Shown piece after piece: positions 1 through 9,204 of a DNA stretch of 14,220 bases (its first letter is position 1; each line of letters opens with the position of its first letter). Origin of the DNA: Euperipatoides rowelli (taxonomy: Eukaryota; Onychophora; Udeonychophora; Euonychophora; Peripatopsidae); NCBI GenBank assembly GCA_003024985.2, contig PXIH01S0041139.1; one strand, given 5' to 3'. Position numbers and translations under genes: made by a program. Below the pieces are notes generated by a model. The model was given only the letters and a program-made list of their open reading frames with translations. It made no database searches and was not told where the DNA came from.

Positions 1-1113
1 TGAAAAATTAGGATTCTTTTTAAATTTTTTAAGCATACTTCAGTTCAAAATAGCCAAAATTTTTCATATTAATTTGAATTATATATCAATAAGCAAATGG
101 AGAAAGAAGTGTGTGTTTAAGGTAGAATGTTTGTCAATATCCATTTTATTTTTTTTTAGAAATTGTAGTGGAGATGTGTAGTGTAATGGTGAATCAGCAT
201 CTTAAAATAATGACACCACCATAATTGTAGTACTGTAGTTGGCAATTCTGTATTTACTGTTATTTTTATATGATATGGTGAAGCCCCGTCTAGAGTTTAC
301 TGGTATGGTACCCGTGGCGCCCACATCCTAATAGGGGCGCCAAGACTAGAGAAATCCAGGAGGGACCAGGTACCTCTATCTTATATTTTTAATAAGTTTT
401 TTTTTTTTTTTTTTTGGTTTTGGAACACTGTGTTAGGTGTTACTAGGCTACTTTTTAATTTTTTGATAAGGCTTTATTTTAGCTGATGAGTACAGTATGT
501 TACAACTATTTAGTTTCTTATGTAGTTTGGTCATACATGGCCCCCCCCCCCCATGGTCCTGGACTACAGCCTCAACTAACTCCCTATTGTGAGGACCTTG
601 ATAGTGACATACGTAAGCTATCGAAAATCAGGACTTAGATTTTTAGATACTGAAGAGAGAATGAGGTTAGCGTAACTGGTGTTAAGTATAGTGTCAAATG
701 TGACAAAATCTTTGTATGTACTGTATTATAAGACTTCTAAATTCCTGTATTTGTCAATATTGCTCATACTATTTGTTTAAAGTAATTATATATTACCAAA
801 AACTAATGTAATTTGTCATTCATAAATATAAAAAAAAAGTCAAATCAAAACAAAACTCGTCCATTGGAGGCGGATGGCTTTGTTCCCATCAAGTCATTAA
901 TAAGTTATGTGATTATTAATTTAATATGAAGATGGCAAAAAAAAAAAAATGGTAATAAAAAAGAAGTCATTCCAACGGTTTAAGATTGTGTTGTGGTAAT
1001 CAGTGTGTGAAAGCTACTATTCAGTTATTAAGTAAATGCTATAAATCATTTTGCAACATTGTTTCGCCATCATGCCAGCATTAAATGACTTCATCATTCA
1101 ATTCAGTAGTTAA
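1..1113. other. Intron sequence, no gene seen
   Basis: This stretch should lie inside the intron after the 49-bp ERCC6L exon. It is AT-rich with a run of twelve C at 541-552 and several T and A runs. One GC-rich patch at about 285-378 is listed separately. No coding exon was recognised on either strand. Confidence 0.6.
285..378. other. GC-rich island with a perfect 8-bp hairpin
   Basis: The patch stands out against very AT-rich surroundings. It holds an inverted pair TGGCGCCC (315-322) and GGGCGCCA (335-342) around a 12-base loop, and two GGTACC palindromes at 307-312 and 369-374 that bracket the hairpin. One plus-strand frame stays open through the patch without an ATG, but I do not recognise the peptide. 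It may be a relic of a repeat or of an exon. No function is assigned. Confidence 0.4.
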
Positions 1114-1270
1114 CATTGAATTTTATTAAAATTACAATTGTATGGCGTGAATATTGGTTTGATCCCTTGTCACATTTATTCATCATTCAATTTATTAAAA
1201 TTACTATCATGTGGAATTTTCTCTTTATGGCATTTATTCGTCATTCAATTTTATTCAATTACAATTTGTA
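1114..1270. repeat. Degenerate tandem repeat, roughly 58-70 bp unit
   Basis: Similar blocks built around CATTCAATTTTATTAAAATT begin near 1114, 1184 and 1242. The second and third share a longer stretch of about 33 bases, with CATTTATTC just before the core. Unit length varies because of indels. An apparent short ORF over this area is a by-product of the repeat. Confidence 0.5.
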
Positions 1271-1854
1271 ACAGGGTCATGATTGAACCCCTAATAAGAG
1301 TGCAATTATGCCCATGTCACATGTAACTAGGTATAACAATGGTTAGAGAAAAAGCGGAGGAAATGTAAGAAAATTAATGAAATACCTAACTTTTCAATTT
1401 ATTTTTATTATATGTTTTGATAATATTTAAAAATTAAAATTTATATTTAAAGAAAGATCAGTTTCTTCATCTTTGCATTTATTTATTAACTTTTTAAAAT
1501 TTATGGGAAAGAAAATTAAAAAAAAAAAAAGAAAAGAAATCGTTTTTTATGCTTTCTGTTTTTCTGTCTCTTGTTTTTCAATAAATGATTTATAACAGCT
1601 TCTGTTTTTATAGCTCCGACAATACGCCTTACGTTGTATTAAAAAATTATTTCAGATTCATATTCCCAATAGTCTCAGCTATATTCCCAATTTTTTTTNT
1701 CTCTGGGAATCTTTAAAATACTTAATATTAAACGATTTAAATGGGTAAAAAAACTACAGGGCTTTATTAAAGACATATTAAGCTATAAAAAAAAAAAAAA
1801 AGAATAGACTTTTAATTTTTTTTTTTAGAGATATGATGAGATAAAAAAATATAT
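1271..1854. other. Intron sequence, no gene seen
   Basis: AT-rich with many A and T homopolymers and one undetermined base at 1699. I see no exon, RNA gene or clear repeat in it. Confidence 0.55.
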
Positions 1855-1901
1855 ACAATCGACATTTAGGTTGAAGGTTAGTGCATAAAGAAGTCGATTG
1901 T
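1855..1901. repeat. Inverted repeat (9-bp arms, 29-base loop)
   Basis: ACAATCGAC at 1855-1863 and GTCGATTGT at 1893-1901 are perfect reverse complements. The left arm runs into CGACATTTA, a string that recurs in the hairpin at 1944-2000, so the two may belong to one small element. Confidence 0.5.
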
Positions 1902-1943
1902 TTCTTGTATTGTCTACAATATCATAATTGATCAGATTATGAA

Positions 1944-2000
1944 TGCGACATTTACTGTAAAATAGCAAATGTCACCAGCTATTTTAAAGTAAATGTCGCA
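1944..2000. repeat. Near-perfect hairpin (23-bp arms, 11-base loop)
   Basis: The arms 1944-1966 and 1978-2000 are reverse complements at 22 of 23 positions, with TGCGACATTTAC on the left and its complement on the right. The loop contains AAATGTC, a further partial copy of the arm. It may be a miniature transposon relic or a precursor-like fold. No gene is inferred. Confidence 0.65.
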
Positions 2001-2250
2001 AATCAATACGATAAATTAAAAATGAAATAACTAATTTTTCGTCATTATAGACCAATTCACACTTTAAAAATAATTCATGCTGAAATTAACTTTAAAGAGG
2101 GAAGAATACTGCTAAAATATTTATGACAATTCAAATTATATAGCAAACAACATAAACGGTATGATAGAATATTAGAAAATCTCATGTTAATTTACTTAAA
2201 CAGAATAAAAATATAAATGAAAAAAATTAATAAAAAACAAAGTAACTCAC

Positions 2251-2299
2251 AAATTATAACTCGGTCAGCAGCAGTAAGTGTCAATCCGACACCACCAAC
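2251..2299 (-). CDS. ERCC6L: ERCC6L-like SNF2 translocase, 49-bp exon with motif V
   Basis: This very short exon has an acceptor catttaatag and a donor gtgagt. It reads VGGVGLTLTAADRVII plus one base, phase 0 at its start and phase 1 at its end. It continues TTQ from the previous exon to give the conserved SNF2 motif V block TTQVGGVGLTLTAADRV, which helps couple ATP hydrolysis to DNA movement. The next exon should begin by completing a tyrosine or phenylalanine, followed by DPSWNP and the motif VI arginine finger block with RIGQ. No such sequence was seen on the minus strand between 1 and 2250, so that exon should lie beyond the left edge. The exon is too short for ordinary ORF finding and was recognised from its protein motif and splice sites. 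Confidence 0.95.
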
Positions 2300-3157
2300 C
2301 TATTAAATGCAAATTTAAGATTTAATTGTTTTAAAAATAACATGCTATTAATCAGTTTTTAAAATTAAATATCAGTATTTATAAACTACAATGTAAGTAG
2401 GCTATCAGTGAAAGTAGTAACTGAGAAATTAAGAATAAAAAGTTGATCTGGAGGCTTTTCCTTGAAATATTTTGATATTTTTTTAATAATGTAGAGAGAT
2501 ACTATAACTTCTCTAAAAAATTATTGAAAGGTTGATAACTTTTTTTTGTTGGTTATAAAAAAATGGTCTTTCAAAGACTGTTGAACTATGAATTGTGTGA
2601 TATTTCTGTGTTTCAAGAGCGTGAATTAAGACTTGTGATTAGTGTAAGATATGATTTTTCTACCAATATCTAAACAATAGGAATCGTGTACATTCAAAAA
2701 TGTGATTTACTTTATTTTATGAAATTTATTTATACTAAAAAATGTTACTTTTTTTATTTTTTTTTGGGGGGGGGGGGTTATTTCAATTCCTTTTTCATTG
2801 CCATTTTTTTCTTTTTTTTAAATCATTAATTTTAACATGTTTTTTTTTTTTTTGCTTTAAGTCATTTAAAAAAATATATATATCCAATTATGGACCTTGG
2901 TCTCTAATTTAGAACAAGTAATCTTAACTCATTTCATTTAGGGGAAATTATTTATTCTACAAATATTTTCGGAAAATAAAAAAAGTTGAGAACTTAGATC
3001 AGATAAAAATAAAACATCTAAAAAAATAATGAATTGTAAATTAGATGCTGAAATAACAAATTTTATCTATTTATTATAATCTAATACTATGAAAAAGTCT
3101 CATTTATACTGAATCTAAACAAAAATTAGTTTTATTAATATACTGTAGATACTCTAC
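2300..3157. other. ERCC6L intron (858 bp) with T-run/G-run tract
   Basis: The intron between the 49-bp exon and the main exon has GT-AG borders on the minus strand. It is AT-rich and carries a T run followed directly by twelve G at 2766-2777. No exon or recognisable transposon was found in it. Confidence 0.75.
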
Positions 3158-3479
3158 CTGTGTAGTAAGAAGAAAAACTTGATATGAGGGATCAGACTGG
3201 AAAGTATTAATTAAATGCTGTCTTTCAGCTGTAAGTCTGATAGTGCCATCTAATCTCATGATCTTGAAATTGCGATTCTGTAATATTTTTTGAATTATAT
3301 TTAGCATCCTTCGCGAATGGGAAAAGATAAGAGTTCTGTTACCATTTTGACGAAGGTGCTCTAGGAGAGCAAGCAGAATAACCATCTTTCCAGATTCTTG
3401 AATAAGAACATCATCTGGAATGTTATCAACCCTCACAGCATCTCTGTTTTTATCATCGTCGTCGTCATCATCGGAGCCA
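3158..3479 (-). CDS. ERCC6L: ERCC6L-like SNF2 translocase, main exon of helicase lobe 2
   Basis: This 322-bp exon has an acceptor tattttacag and a donor gtagag. It begins with one base finishing an asparagine codon, then reads 107 open codons. An acidic linker GSDDDDDDDKNRD comes first, then IPDDVLIQESGKM, which matches the ESGKM block before helicase motif IV. TLIFSHSRRMLNIIQ is motif IV; the family usually has FSQSR, so a histidine replaces the glutamine. MRLDGTI and AERQHLI follow, then FQSDPSYQVFLLTTQ at the start of motif V. ERCC6L pairs TTQV with GGVGLTLT in the next exon, whereas CSB usually has TTRV, which supports ERCC6L. The GTG codon at 3436 is an internal valine and should not be read as a start. 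The acidic stretch is typical of the linker before this block. Confidence 0.96.
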
Positions 3480-4544
3480 CTGTAAAATACGTTTAGAATA
3501 AATCAATAATTTTATTATTTGTATATACAAGGGTCAGCCGTTAAAAAAAAAAGTAATTCAGCATAAATGAGGGATTGCAAATTTTAATACCCAATATAAT
3601 GTAATACTATATATTATTTATGAGCATATCTCAATGCAGATACAGTAAGTAAAGTAGATAGGTACGTGGCAGAGAAGATAGGGAGGTAGCTAAACCCAAA
3701 ACTACAATTTTAAAAACCAAGAAAAAAAAGGGAAACAACTACAGTAAATGCATTCTACACAAAGAAATATAAGTTACAAGGGTAATAAAGTAATAGATAA
3801 CTATGTATGTAAGCAAGTAGCTGATAAAGTATGCATTGTACGCAACATTAAAAGAGCAATTTTTTAAAAAAATAGAAACAAATGCAATGATCACAAAGAT
3901 TTTTTTTTTTTTTTGGGGGGGGGGGGGGGGGAATAATAGGTAAATACAGTAGGTATGAAAATAAGCATCCAGGAAAGTAGATAGATAGATGGTTCAGAAT
4001 CCCAGCACAATAATATTAAAAATGAAGGAAAACTGAATTAACAAAATTCATTCAACAAAAATAAAATAAAAATATTTATAGTTAAGAGGTATTAAAACTA
4101 AGGCAATACAGGAAGGTAGAAATATTTAAATAAAGAAAGATATATTTATGTGTGTGTAGGTGAGTGAATGGGTAACAAAGAAAGTATGTACAGTAGCAAA
4201 GTGGGTAGACAGCAGAGATGCCAACAACCAAGAATAAAAAAGAGGGACATTTTGTAAATCAGCATCATACTGTAGATCATTACCCCCCAAGGCTACCGGT
4301 ATTCATCTTTTTTTTAAAAAATTAATTTGTTTGAAAAAGACGTTTTGCATGACTTGATGCAGCTATTGGTATGTTATGCTCTATCAAAAATGCAGTAAAT
4401 ACTTCAGCTTTAATAATTTTAAAATCATTCAGCATGATGACATAATTTTAATAACCATATTAGCAAAATTGTGACAAATGCATCTAAAAGTTTTAGTTTT
4501 TTGAAAAATAAGCACTGATCTCAAATCAATAAATACTTTATTAA
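3480..4544. other. Left part of the 5.6-kb ERCC6L intron, no gene seen
   Basis: AT-rich intron. Positions 3901-3931 are fourteen T followed by seventeen G on the plus strand. The part from 3640 to 4210 is rich in loosely repeated GTAG/ATAG strings and in TACAGTA. CAGAGATGCCAAC at 4213-4225 resembles an hAT transposon end, but no partner end was found. Confidence 0.6.
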
Positions 4545-4562
4545 GGGGACAGATGGGTCAAA
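4541..4562 (+). repeat. Left TTAA plus 18-bp terminal inverted repeat
   Basis: TTAAGGGGACAGATGGGTCA plus AA; identical to the reverse complement of 5740-5761 over all 22 bases. Confidence 0.9.
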
Positions 4563-5757
4563 TAAAAAAAAAAAATTAGTAAAAATGACCAATTTATTGA
4601 TTTTGATTTTTTTTACTATTTAAGCATAATTAATCTTCCGTTTCCAAAAATCCAAGTTTTATTAATACTGTATATTCCTAAAAAACGTTTATTAAAATTT
4701 AATTTATTAGTACTTACTTTTATTTATTTTTATTGTTTCTGTTCAAAATATATTTTAAAATGCTCTAAATTTAAATCGTAATCTCGAGTTATATACGTTC
4801 GCCATTGATGCAGTTGCTTTTGTAAAACACCATTGACCATTGTTTACAAGTGTATGATGTCAAAATCCAAAGAAAATACGATAATAATTCCCTGTGATTG
4901 GATAAAAGTTCTAAATATGACTTTTTCAAATTAAATATGCACGCAAGCATATAAACGTCTGTAAAGCTCTATGACGCTAATTGTAATTTGATTGGTCAAA
5001 ATCCAAACGATTACAAACGTGATCAAAATAACGAAACGTGAACTTAATGTTGGTTTGTTTACTAATATTTTACAAAATAATGCATTGAAATACTATATTT
5101 TGAATGCCAAATTTTGATATTAAAATGCATTTTTTTAGTTTATTTTTAGTAATCCATGTCTTGAAACAAAATTAAGACCAATTGAGTACTTTTTGTTGTC
5201 ATAAAATTTCAGAAACTCAATGAAAAAGCTTTAACTGTTTTTTTTTTTCAAAATTAATTTTTAGATGCATGGTGATTTTGTGGAGCAGATAATTCCTAAA
5301 CCACTTATCCATTTTGGGGAAAAATTGGAGGTATTTTTCATTAGTATATGTACTGTAGATAGCAAAGAAGTTTCATGTCTCCAGATAAATAAATTAGGTA
5401 GATAAATGAGGCTAAATATTTTAGATCATTGAATAAAAAGTTACAAAAAAATATATACAGTACATAAATATCTCCAAACCTATAAAAGTTAATACTATAA
5501 AACTTATTAGCACTTTTTGGGCCTTTATGTATAAGCTTACAAAATTTTATCACTATTCTTCAAGAAATGCCTAAGAAATGCTTTCCACCAAAAACATATA
5601 TTTTTCAAGATGGTCACCATTAAAAAAGAGGGGGGGGGAGGGAACTAATTTGCATACCAACTTTTATTTCGTAATTAGCATGTCTATATCTATAAATTAA
5701 ATTTGAAGGCTCTGTGACATTTGGGGGGATTTTCTTGTCTTTGACCCATCTGTCCCC
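4545..5757. mobile_element. TTAA-flanked non-autonomous DNA transposon (piggyBac- or Kolobok-like)
   Basis: The 18-bp ends GGGGACAGATGGGTCAAA (4545-4562) and its exact reverse complement (5740-5757) face each other across 1213 bp. Each is immediately flanked by TTAA (4541-4544 and 5758-5761), as expected for a TTAA target-site duplication. Established knowledge: the piggyBac and Kolobok superfamilies insert at TTAA. The interior has no long reading frame and nothing resembling a transposase, so the element would depend on an enzyme from elsewhere. Because TTAA is its own reverse complement, it could also be part of the inverted repeat; a comparison with an empty site would settle this. The perfect ends argue for fairly recent activity. 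Confidence 0.85.
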
Positions 5758-5761
5758 TTAA
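5740..5761 (-). repeat. Right 18-bp terminal inverted repeat plus TTAA
   Basis: Exact reverse complement of 4541-4562. Outside it the sequence continues CTCATTCAC, unrelated to the left flank. Confidence 0.9.
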
Positions 5762-5839
5762 CTCATTCACTAATATCCGCGCAAATTTGCACGCATTTTT
5801 GTGTAATTTTAGAAAAATCAATTTATATGTACACCCCCC

Positions 5840-6310
5840 TAAATAATATTGANTCATAGACTAAAAATGAATAGAGCTTGCTATACTTAACTATAGAACA
5901 TTTGCTATCTTTGTCAGCATAAGGCTGGATATCATATGGACTAATTGTTTAAATACTTGCAAAAAAACATAAAATCTTTTGTGCTATTATGGTCCAATTT
6001 GTTTGTTTTTTAAAATAATCTAAATGACCTTTAATACAAGTTGAACATACCTCTATTTACTTGTTAAATCATTGCAAAGAACATATCATAGAGTGTTTTT
6101 TGTCATCAAATTAATCCCAGACCCCAAAAAAATATGAAAGTTTCAATTTGTAATCTCAGACTGAGGGTAGAAATAGTCTTAATTTTATCTTTAAATAACT
6201 TTTTTTATGCATTTTAATTTATTTTTTTCCAGTAGTTTTTTTTTTTAGTAATTATCTTTGAAAATCAATAATTAAAAAAAATTAAAAAATCAGTTATATT
6301 TGACCTTTAA
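5840..6310 (+). repeat. Fold-back element, left arm
   Basis: The arm is a diverged reverse complement of 6311-6715. Shared landmarks, in order toward the centre, are GCTTGCTATA, TTTGCTATCTTTGTCAGC, AAGGCTGGA, ATGGACTAATTGTTTAAATA, TTTGTGCTATTATG, CTCTATTTAC and GTAATCTCAGAC, then the perfect 23-base block 6247-6269. The arms differ at many sites and by indels, so they are old. No reading frame is kept between the two arms, so this is not protein-coding. Confidence 0.8.
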
Positions 6311-6715
6311 CGGTCAAATGTAACAATTTTTTTAATAATTGATTTTCAAAGATAATTACTAAAAAATTCCACTGAAAATATTCCTATGCTGTCTGAGATT
6401 ACCAAAAAAGATTTCAAAATTTTTTGGGTCCGAGATTATTTTCATGACGATGTCTCTATATCTGTTTATATACTGATTTATGCTGTAAATAGAGTGATGT
6501 TCCGCTTGAAGTAAAATATGTTTAGTTGTTGTTTTTTTTAAAAACAAATTGTAGCATAATAGCACAAAGGATGAATTTAATGATGATTCTGTACAAGTAT
6601 TTAAACAATTAGTCCATACAATTTCCAGCCTTTGGCTGACAAAGATAGCAAATATTGTATAGCTTACTATATAGCAAGCACTATTTGTTTCTGAACAATG
6701 ATGTAACAAAATATC
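6311..6715 (-). repeat. Fold-back element, right arm
   Basis: Inverted partner of the left arm. The innermost perfect block 6338-6360 pairs with 6247-6269, and TTTGACC (6299-6305) faces GGTCAAA (6312-6318) across a 6-base centre. A 116-codon minus-strand frame within this arm does not survive in the other arm and is judged accidental. The structure could be a fold-back transposon, or two tail-to-tail copies of one repeat. Confidence 0.8.
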
Positions 6716-6747
6716 ACCCTAAGCGCATACAAGAGACAATGTTGTTT

Positions 6748-6895
6748 AAAGAGGGAGCTAAAGACAAATATTTTAAAAATTAAATTTTAACTTTTTTTTT
6801 TTTTTTATTTATTTTTTTTTTTTGGTGAAAAATTTTTTAGTAAAAATCTTTGAAAATCAATAATAAATAAAATCCATTACATTTGGCCTTTAAAA
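6748..6895 (+). repeat. Third, partial copy of the fold-back repeat
   Basis: The block TCTTTGAAAATCAATAAT followed by an ACATTTGGCCTTTAAA-type end matches the central part of the left arm in the same orientation. Weaker similarity starts near GAGGGAGCTAAAGAC at about 6748. Only the inner terminal part of the unit is present, which argues that TTTGACCTTTAA marks a true end of the repeat family. Confidence 0.65.
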
Positions 6896-7919
6896 TGAAA
6901 ACAACTACAGTCTATAAAATTGTATTTGTAAAAAAAAATAATGTAAATTGTAACATTATGGTGAGAATTCCTGTTGTTTCTTCATAGATGTGTGTGTATA
7001 AACGGATCTTCAATATCTGTGATAGGGCGTGCCCCTAGAATTATGCAGTGTGGCTGAGGGTATCCCCGCTAACAATAGTAACCAGGCAGTTGGTAAGAAG
7101 GATGTATCAGAGAAATGACAGATAATGTTAGTTTGGAGGCAAACATGTATTTATTAGAGTATTTAATTAAATTTTTAAAATAATTAATATTGTTTATGAA
7201 ACGGTATTTTTTTCTTAGGCTTATGTAGGATGAGTTGTAAAGTCGGTTATATCTTTGAGCTGATGAATAATAGATTTTTATTAGTTTACTTTTAAAGCAT
7301 TATTAGCTTATTAGGATATCTTAGGTGTTTTAAGGATGTGCGTTGTGGCAGTGAGTGCATTGCACTTATGTGTAAGGGTAAGGTTGTTGATTACGGTCTT
7401 CAACCTGACCGATAGCGTGGTACTTTGCATTTATTGGCCATGGGCTTCTCATTCATGAATATGGAAAAAGTACTAGAGCAATCTAAATTCTAGTAGGTGA
7501 ATTTTAAGAAAATGATGGTGTTGGGCTAGACAACCTAATTATCAAACCATCTGTATAATTATCAAGATGATACCGAGCTTAGTCAGGTCTTATTACAGAA
7601 TCCAACATACTGTATGTACAGTAGTTAAATTTACTCAAGAAAGACAATTATAAATAATTATAGTGCTAGATAAGAAAATAAATAAATAATTACAAATTTT
7701 TATAATCATAGAAATGTTCATCATTGGAAGATACCATGATTTAAATGCAATTAAATTTTCCAGCCATGTGCCCTCTCAATTTTTTTTTTTTAATTACCAG
7801 TTGTTTTTTTTAATTATCAGTTTTTCTTATTAATGTTCTTTTAGAGAAAAAGGTGTCTTATTGGCACTTACGAGATCCTATCTTCACAAGTAGTAATAAA
7901 ATAAAATCATTTATAACAA

Positions 7920-7964
7920 GAATGTATAATATAAATATAATGTAAATATTTATATTATACATTC
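7920..7964. repeat. Perfect 19-bp inverted repeat hairpin
   Basis: The arms 7920-7938 (GAATGTATAATATAAATAT) and 7946-7964 are exact reverse complements around the 7-base loop AATGTAA. The arms are almost pure A/T, so slippage or a chance palindrome is possible. Confidence 0.7.
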
Positions 7965-8525
7965 CCCTTAATGTAAATATTCTTCAGATTGGAAAAAAAA
8001 ATTGCATTTTTTTAATAGTTGTGGCTTTACACATATTTTTTAAAAATTTTTGACTAGTAGCATTTTTCTTTGATTGATCAGCTAAACAGTTTGTGACTCC
8101 TGATGAAAAAAAATATTTTAGTTTTAAAAATCTATCATCTGCGAGTCATTATGAAGATAGCTACTGCTTCTTGGATCTTTTCTAACTAATCTGGTATTCA
8201 GGGAAAGTTCCTCATTTTATGCTTCAATTCCACACCAATGTACATTATAGTGATCTTTTCACATATTGTCAGCATATTGACATTTTATATAAAGTGTCAG
8301 TACATTATCAATCTCCATACTTACCTTTAGAAATATATTTTTTTCAGCCTAAGGAGAATTTCTTTATTGCAAAAATAAAACTATAAAAAAAATCTACAAG
8401 TCAATCCATTATTAGATTGTCATTATGAAAGCCTCGACAATTTCCATGCATTTAGCATCTTTTCATGACCAGTTTTTAAAACGACTTTGAAAACTTCCGC
8501 CGATCAGTGAATGTAAGGCAATTAA

Positions 8526-8643
8526 GGAGCATGTGACTTTCAGGGTACATTTTTCTAAAACATCCGAGCATTCGGAGTATAGTATATCAGATCATATCCT
8601 GAATCCGGAGATGTCGGATTATAAAAAAATAGAAGCATGCTCC
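8526..8643. repeat. Cluster of nested short inverted repeats
   Basis: GGAGCATG at 8526-8533 pairs with CATGCTCC at 8636-8643. Inside lie two small hairpins: TCCGA-gcat-TCGGA (8563-8576) and AATCCG-gagatgt-CGGATT (8602-8620). The patch is richer in G and C than its surroundings and may be a small decayed element. Confidence 0.4.
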
Positions 8644-9085
8644 GTCTCCACATAATTTTCTATTTTGACTACGAGAACTTTTATGACGATGGTGACTGTT
8701 TTTAAAATGCTGAAAAAATAAAGTAATTCAAGTCAATGATATGGTAATAATTACTGTACTGTACAGTTTATTCTATCATTTTAAAAATCTGATACTCTTG
8801 TTGCGCTTTACTTATACTCAGTACTCCGTTATGTCACAATTGCTCCGAGCTCAACAAATTTTTTTTTTATAAACACAGCCTTAGTTGTAGGGAATTTTGA
8901 TTTTTTTTCTTGATATTACTCAAGTGAAGATTTTTTTTTTTTTTTTTTTGAGAAATATCAGTATTTTTGAAAGCAAACAAACACACACAAAAAAAAGCAA
9001 TATTTTCATTGCAAGTAATTATTAAATAAATTTTAAAAGTCTACAAAGAACATAAAAACTTATTTTTTAAAATATTTAAACCTAC

Positions 9086-9204
9086 TTTTCTTCACCATAT
9101 AATCCTAGTTGGGAGCATGATCTATTGGATAATAGACGTGGATGATCACATATTTTTTTTAAAACAGTCAATTCCGCCAATGGTGAGCGAGTTGCCATCA
9201 ATAT
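9086..9204 (-). CDS. ERCC6L: ERCC6L-like SNF2 translocase, exon
   Basis: The exon has an acceptor ttttctag and a donor gtaggt. It encodes 39 codons plus two bases: ILMATRSPLAEL, then VLKKICDHPRLLSNR, then SQLGLYGEE. The RSPLAEL-x-VLKK-x-CDHPRLL block is a strong signature of ERCC6L, and the cysteine-aspartate-histidine-proline core is shared by SNF2 proteins as the start of the C-terminal helicase lobe. It follows directly from the IKE end of the previous exon. The two leftover bases AA join the first base of the next exon to make an asparagine codon, so the phases agree over the 5.6-kb intron that follows. No stops or frameshifts are present, and the gene looks functional here. Confidence 0.93.

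Larger units (their letters stand above)
6896..9085. other. Right part of the 5.6-kb ERCC6L intron, no gene recognised
   Basis: Mostly AT-rich. Two GC-richer patches stand out at 7020-7090 and 7330-7440, with short inverted pairs such as CGGTC/GACCG, but I cannot assign either. The hairpin at 7920-7964 and the inverted-repeat patch at 8526-8643 are listed separately. A 54-codon open stretch at 8491-8652 on the plus strand is not recognised. Confidence 0.55.

Noticed and set aside
482-510. CTGATGAG as a hammerhead ribozyme core (also near 14091-14100 on the minus strand)
   Set aside because: The required GAAA and closing helices are not present at suitable spacing in either place.
1138-1326. 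A 62-codon plus-strand open frame
   Set aside because: It overlaps a degenerate tandem repeat and its composition reflects that repeat.
4213-4225. CAGAGATGCCAAC as an hAT transposon end
   Set aside because: No inverted partner or 8-bp target duplication was found in the window.
5341-5553. A 70-codon minus-strand open frame inside the TTAA element
   Set aside because: It is low-complexity, rich in Y, F, I and L, with no transposase motif; typical of AT-rich noncoding DNA.
6359-6709. A 116-codon minus-strand open frame
   Set aside because: It lies within one arm of a fold-back repeat, its counterpart in the other arm is full of stops, and the peptide shows no family motif.
7340-7440. A tRNA-derived SINE with A and B boxes
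   Set aside because: TGGCAGTGAGTGC and GGTTGTTGATTAC only loosely resemble the boxes, and no tail or second copy was seen.
8491-8652. A 54-codon plus-strand open stretch with a fairly protein-like composition
   Set aside because: No ATG, no recognised family, and no convincing splice sites around it.
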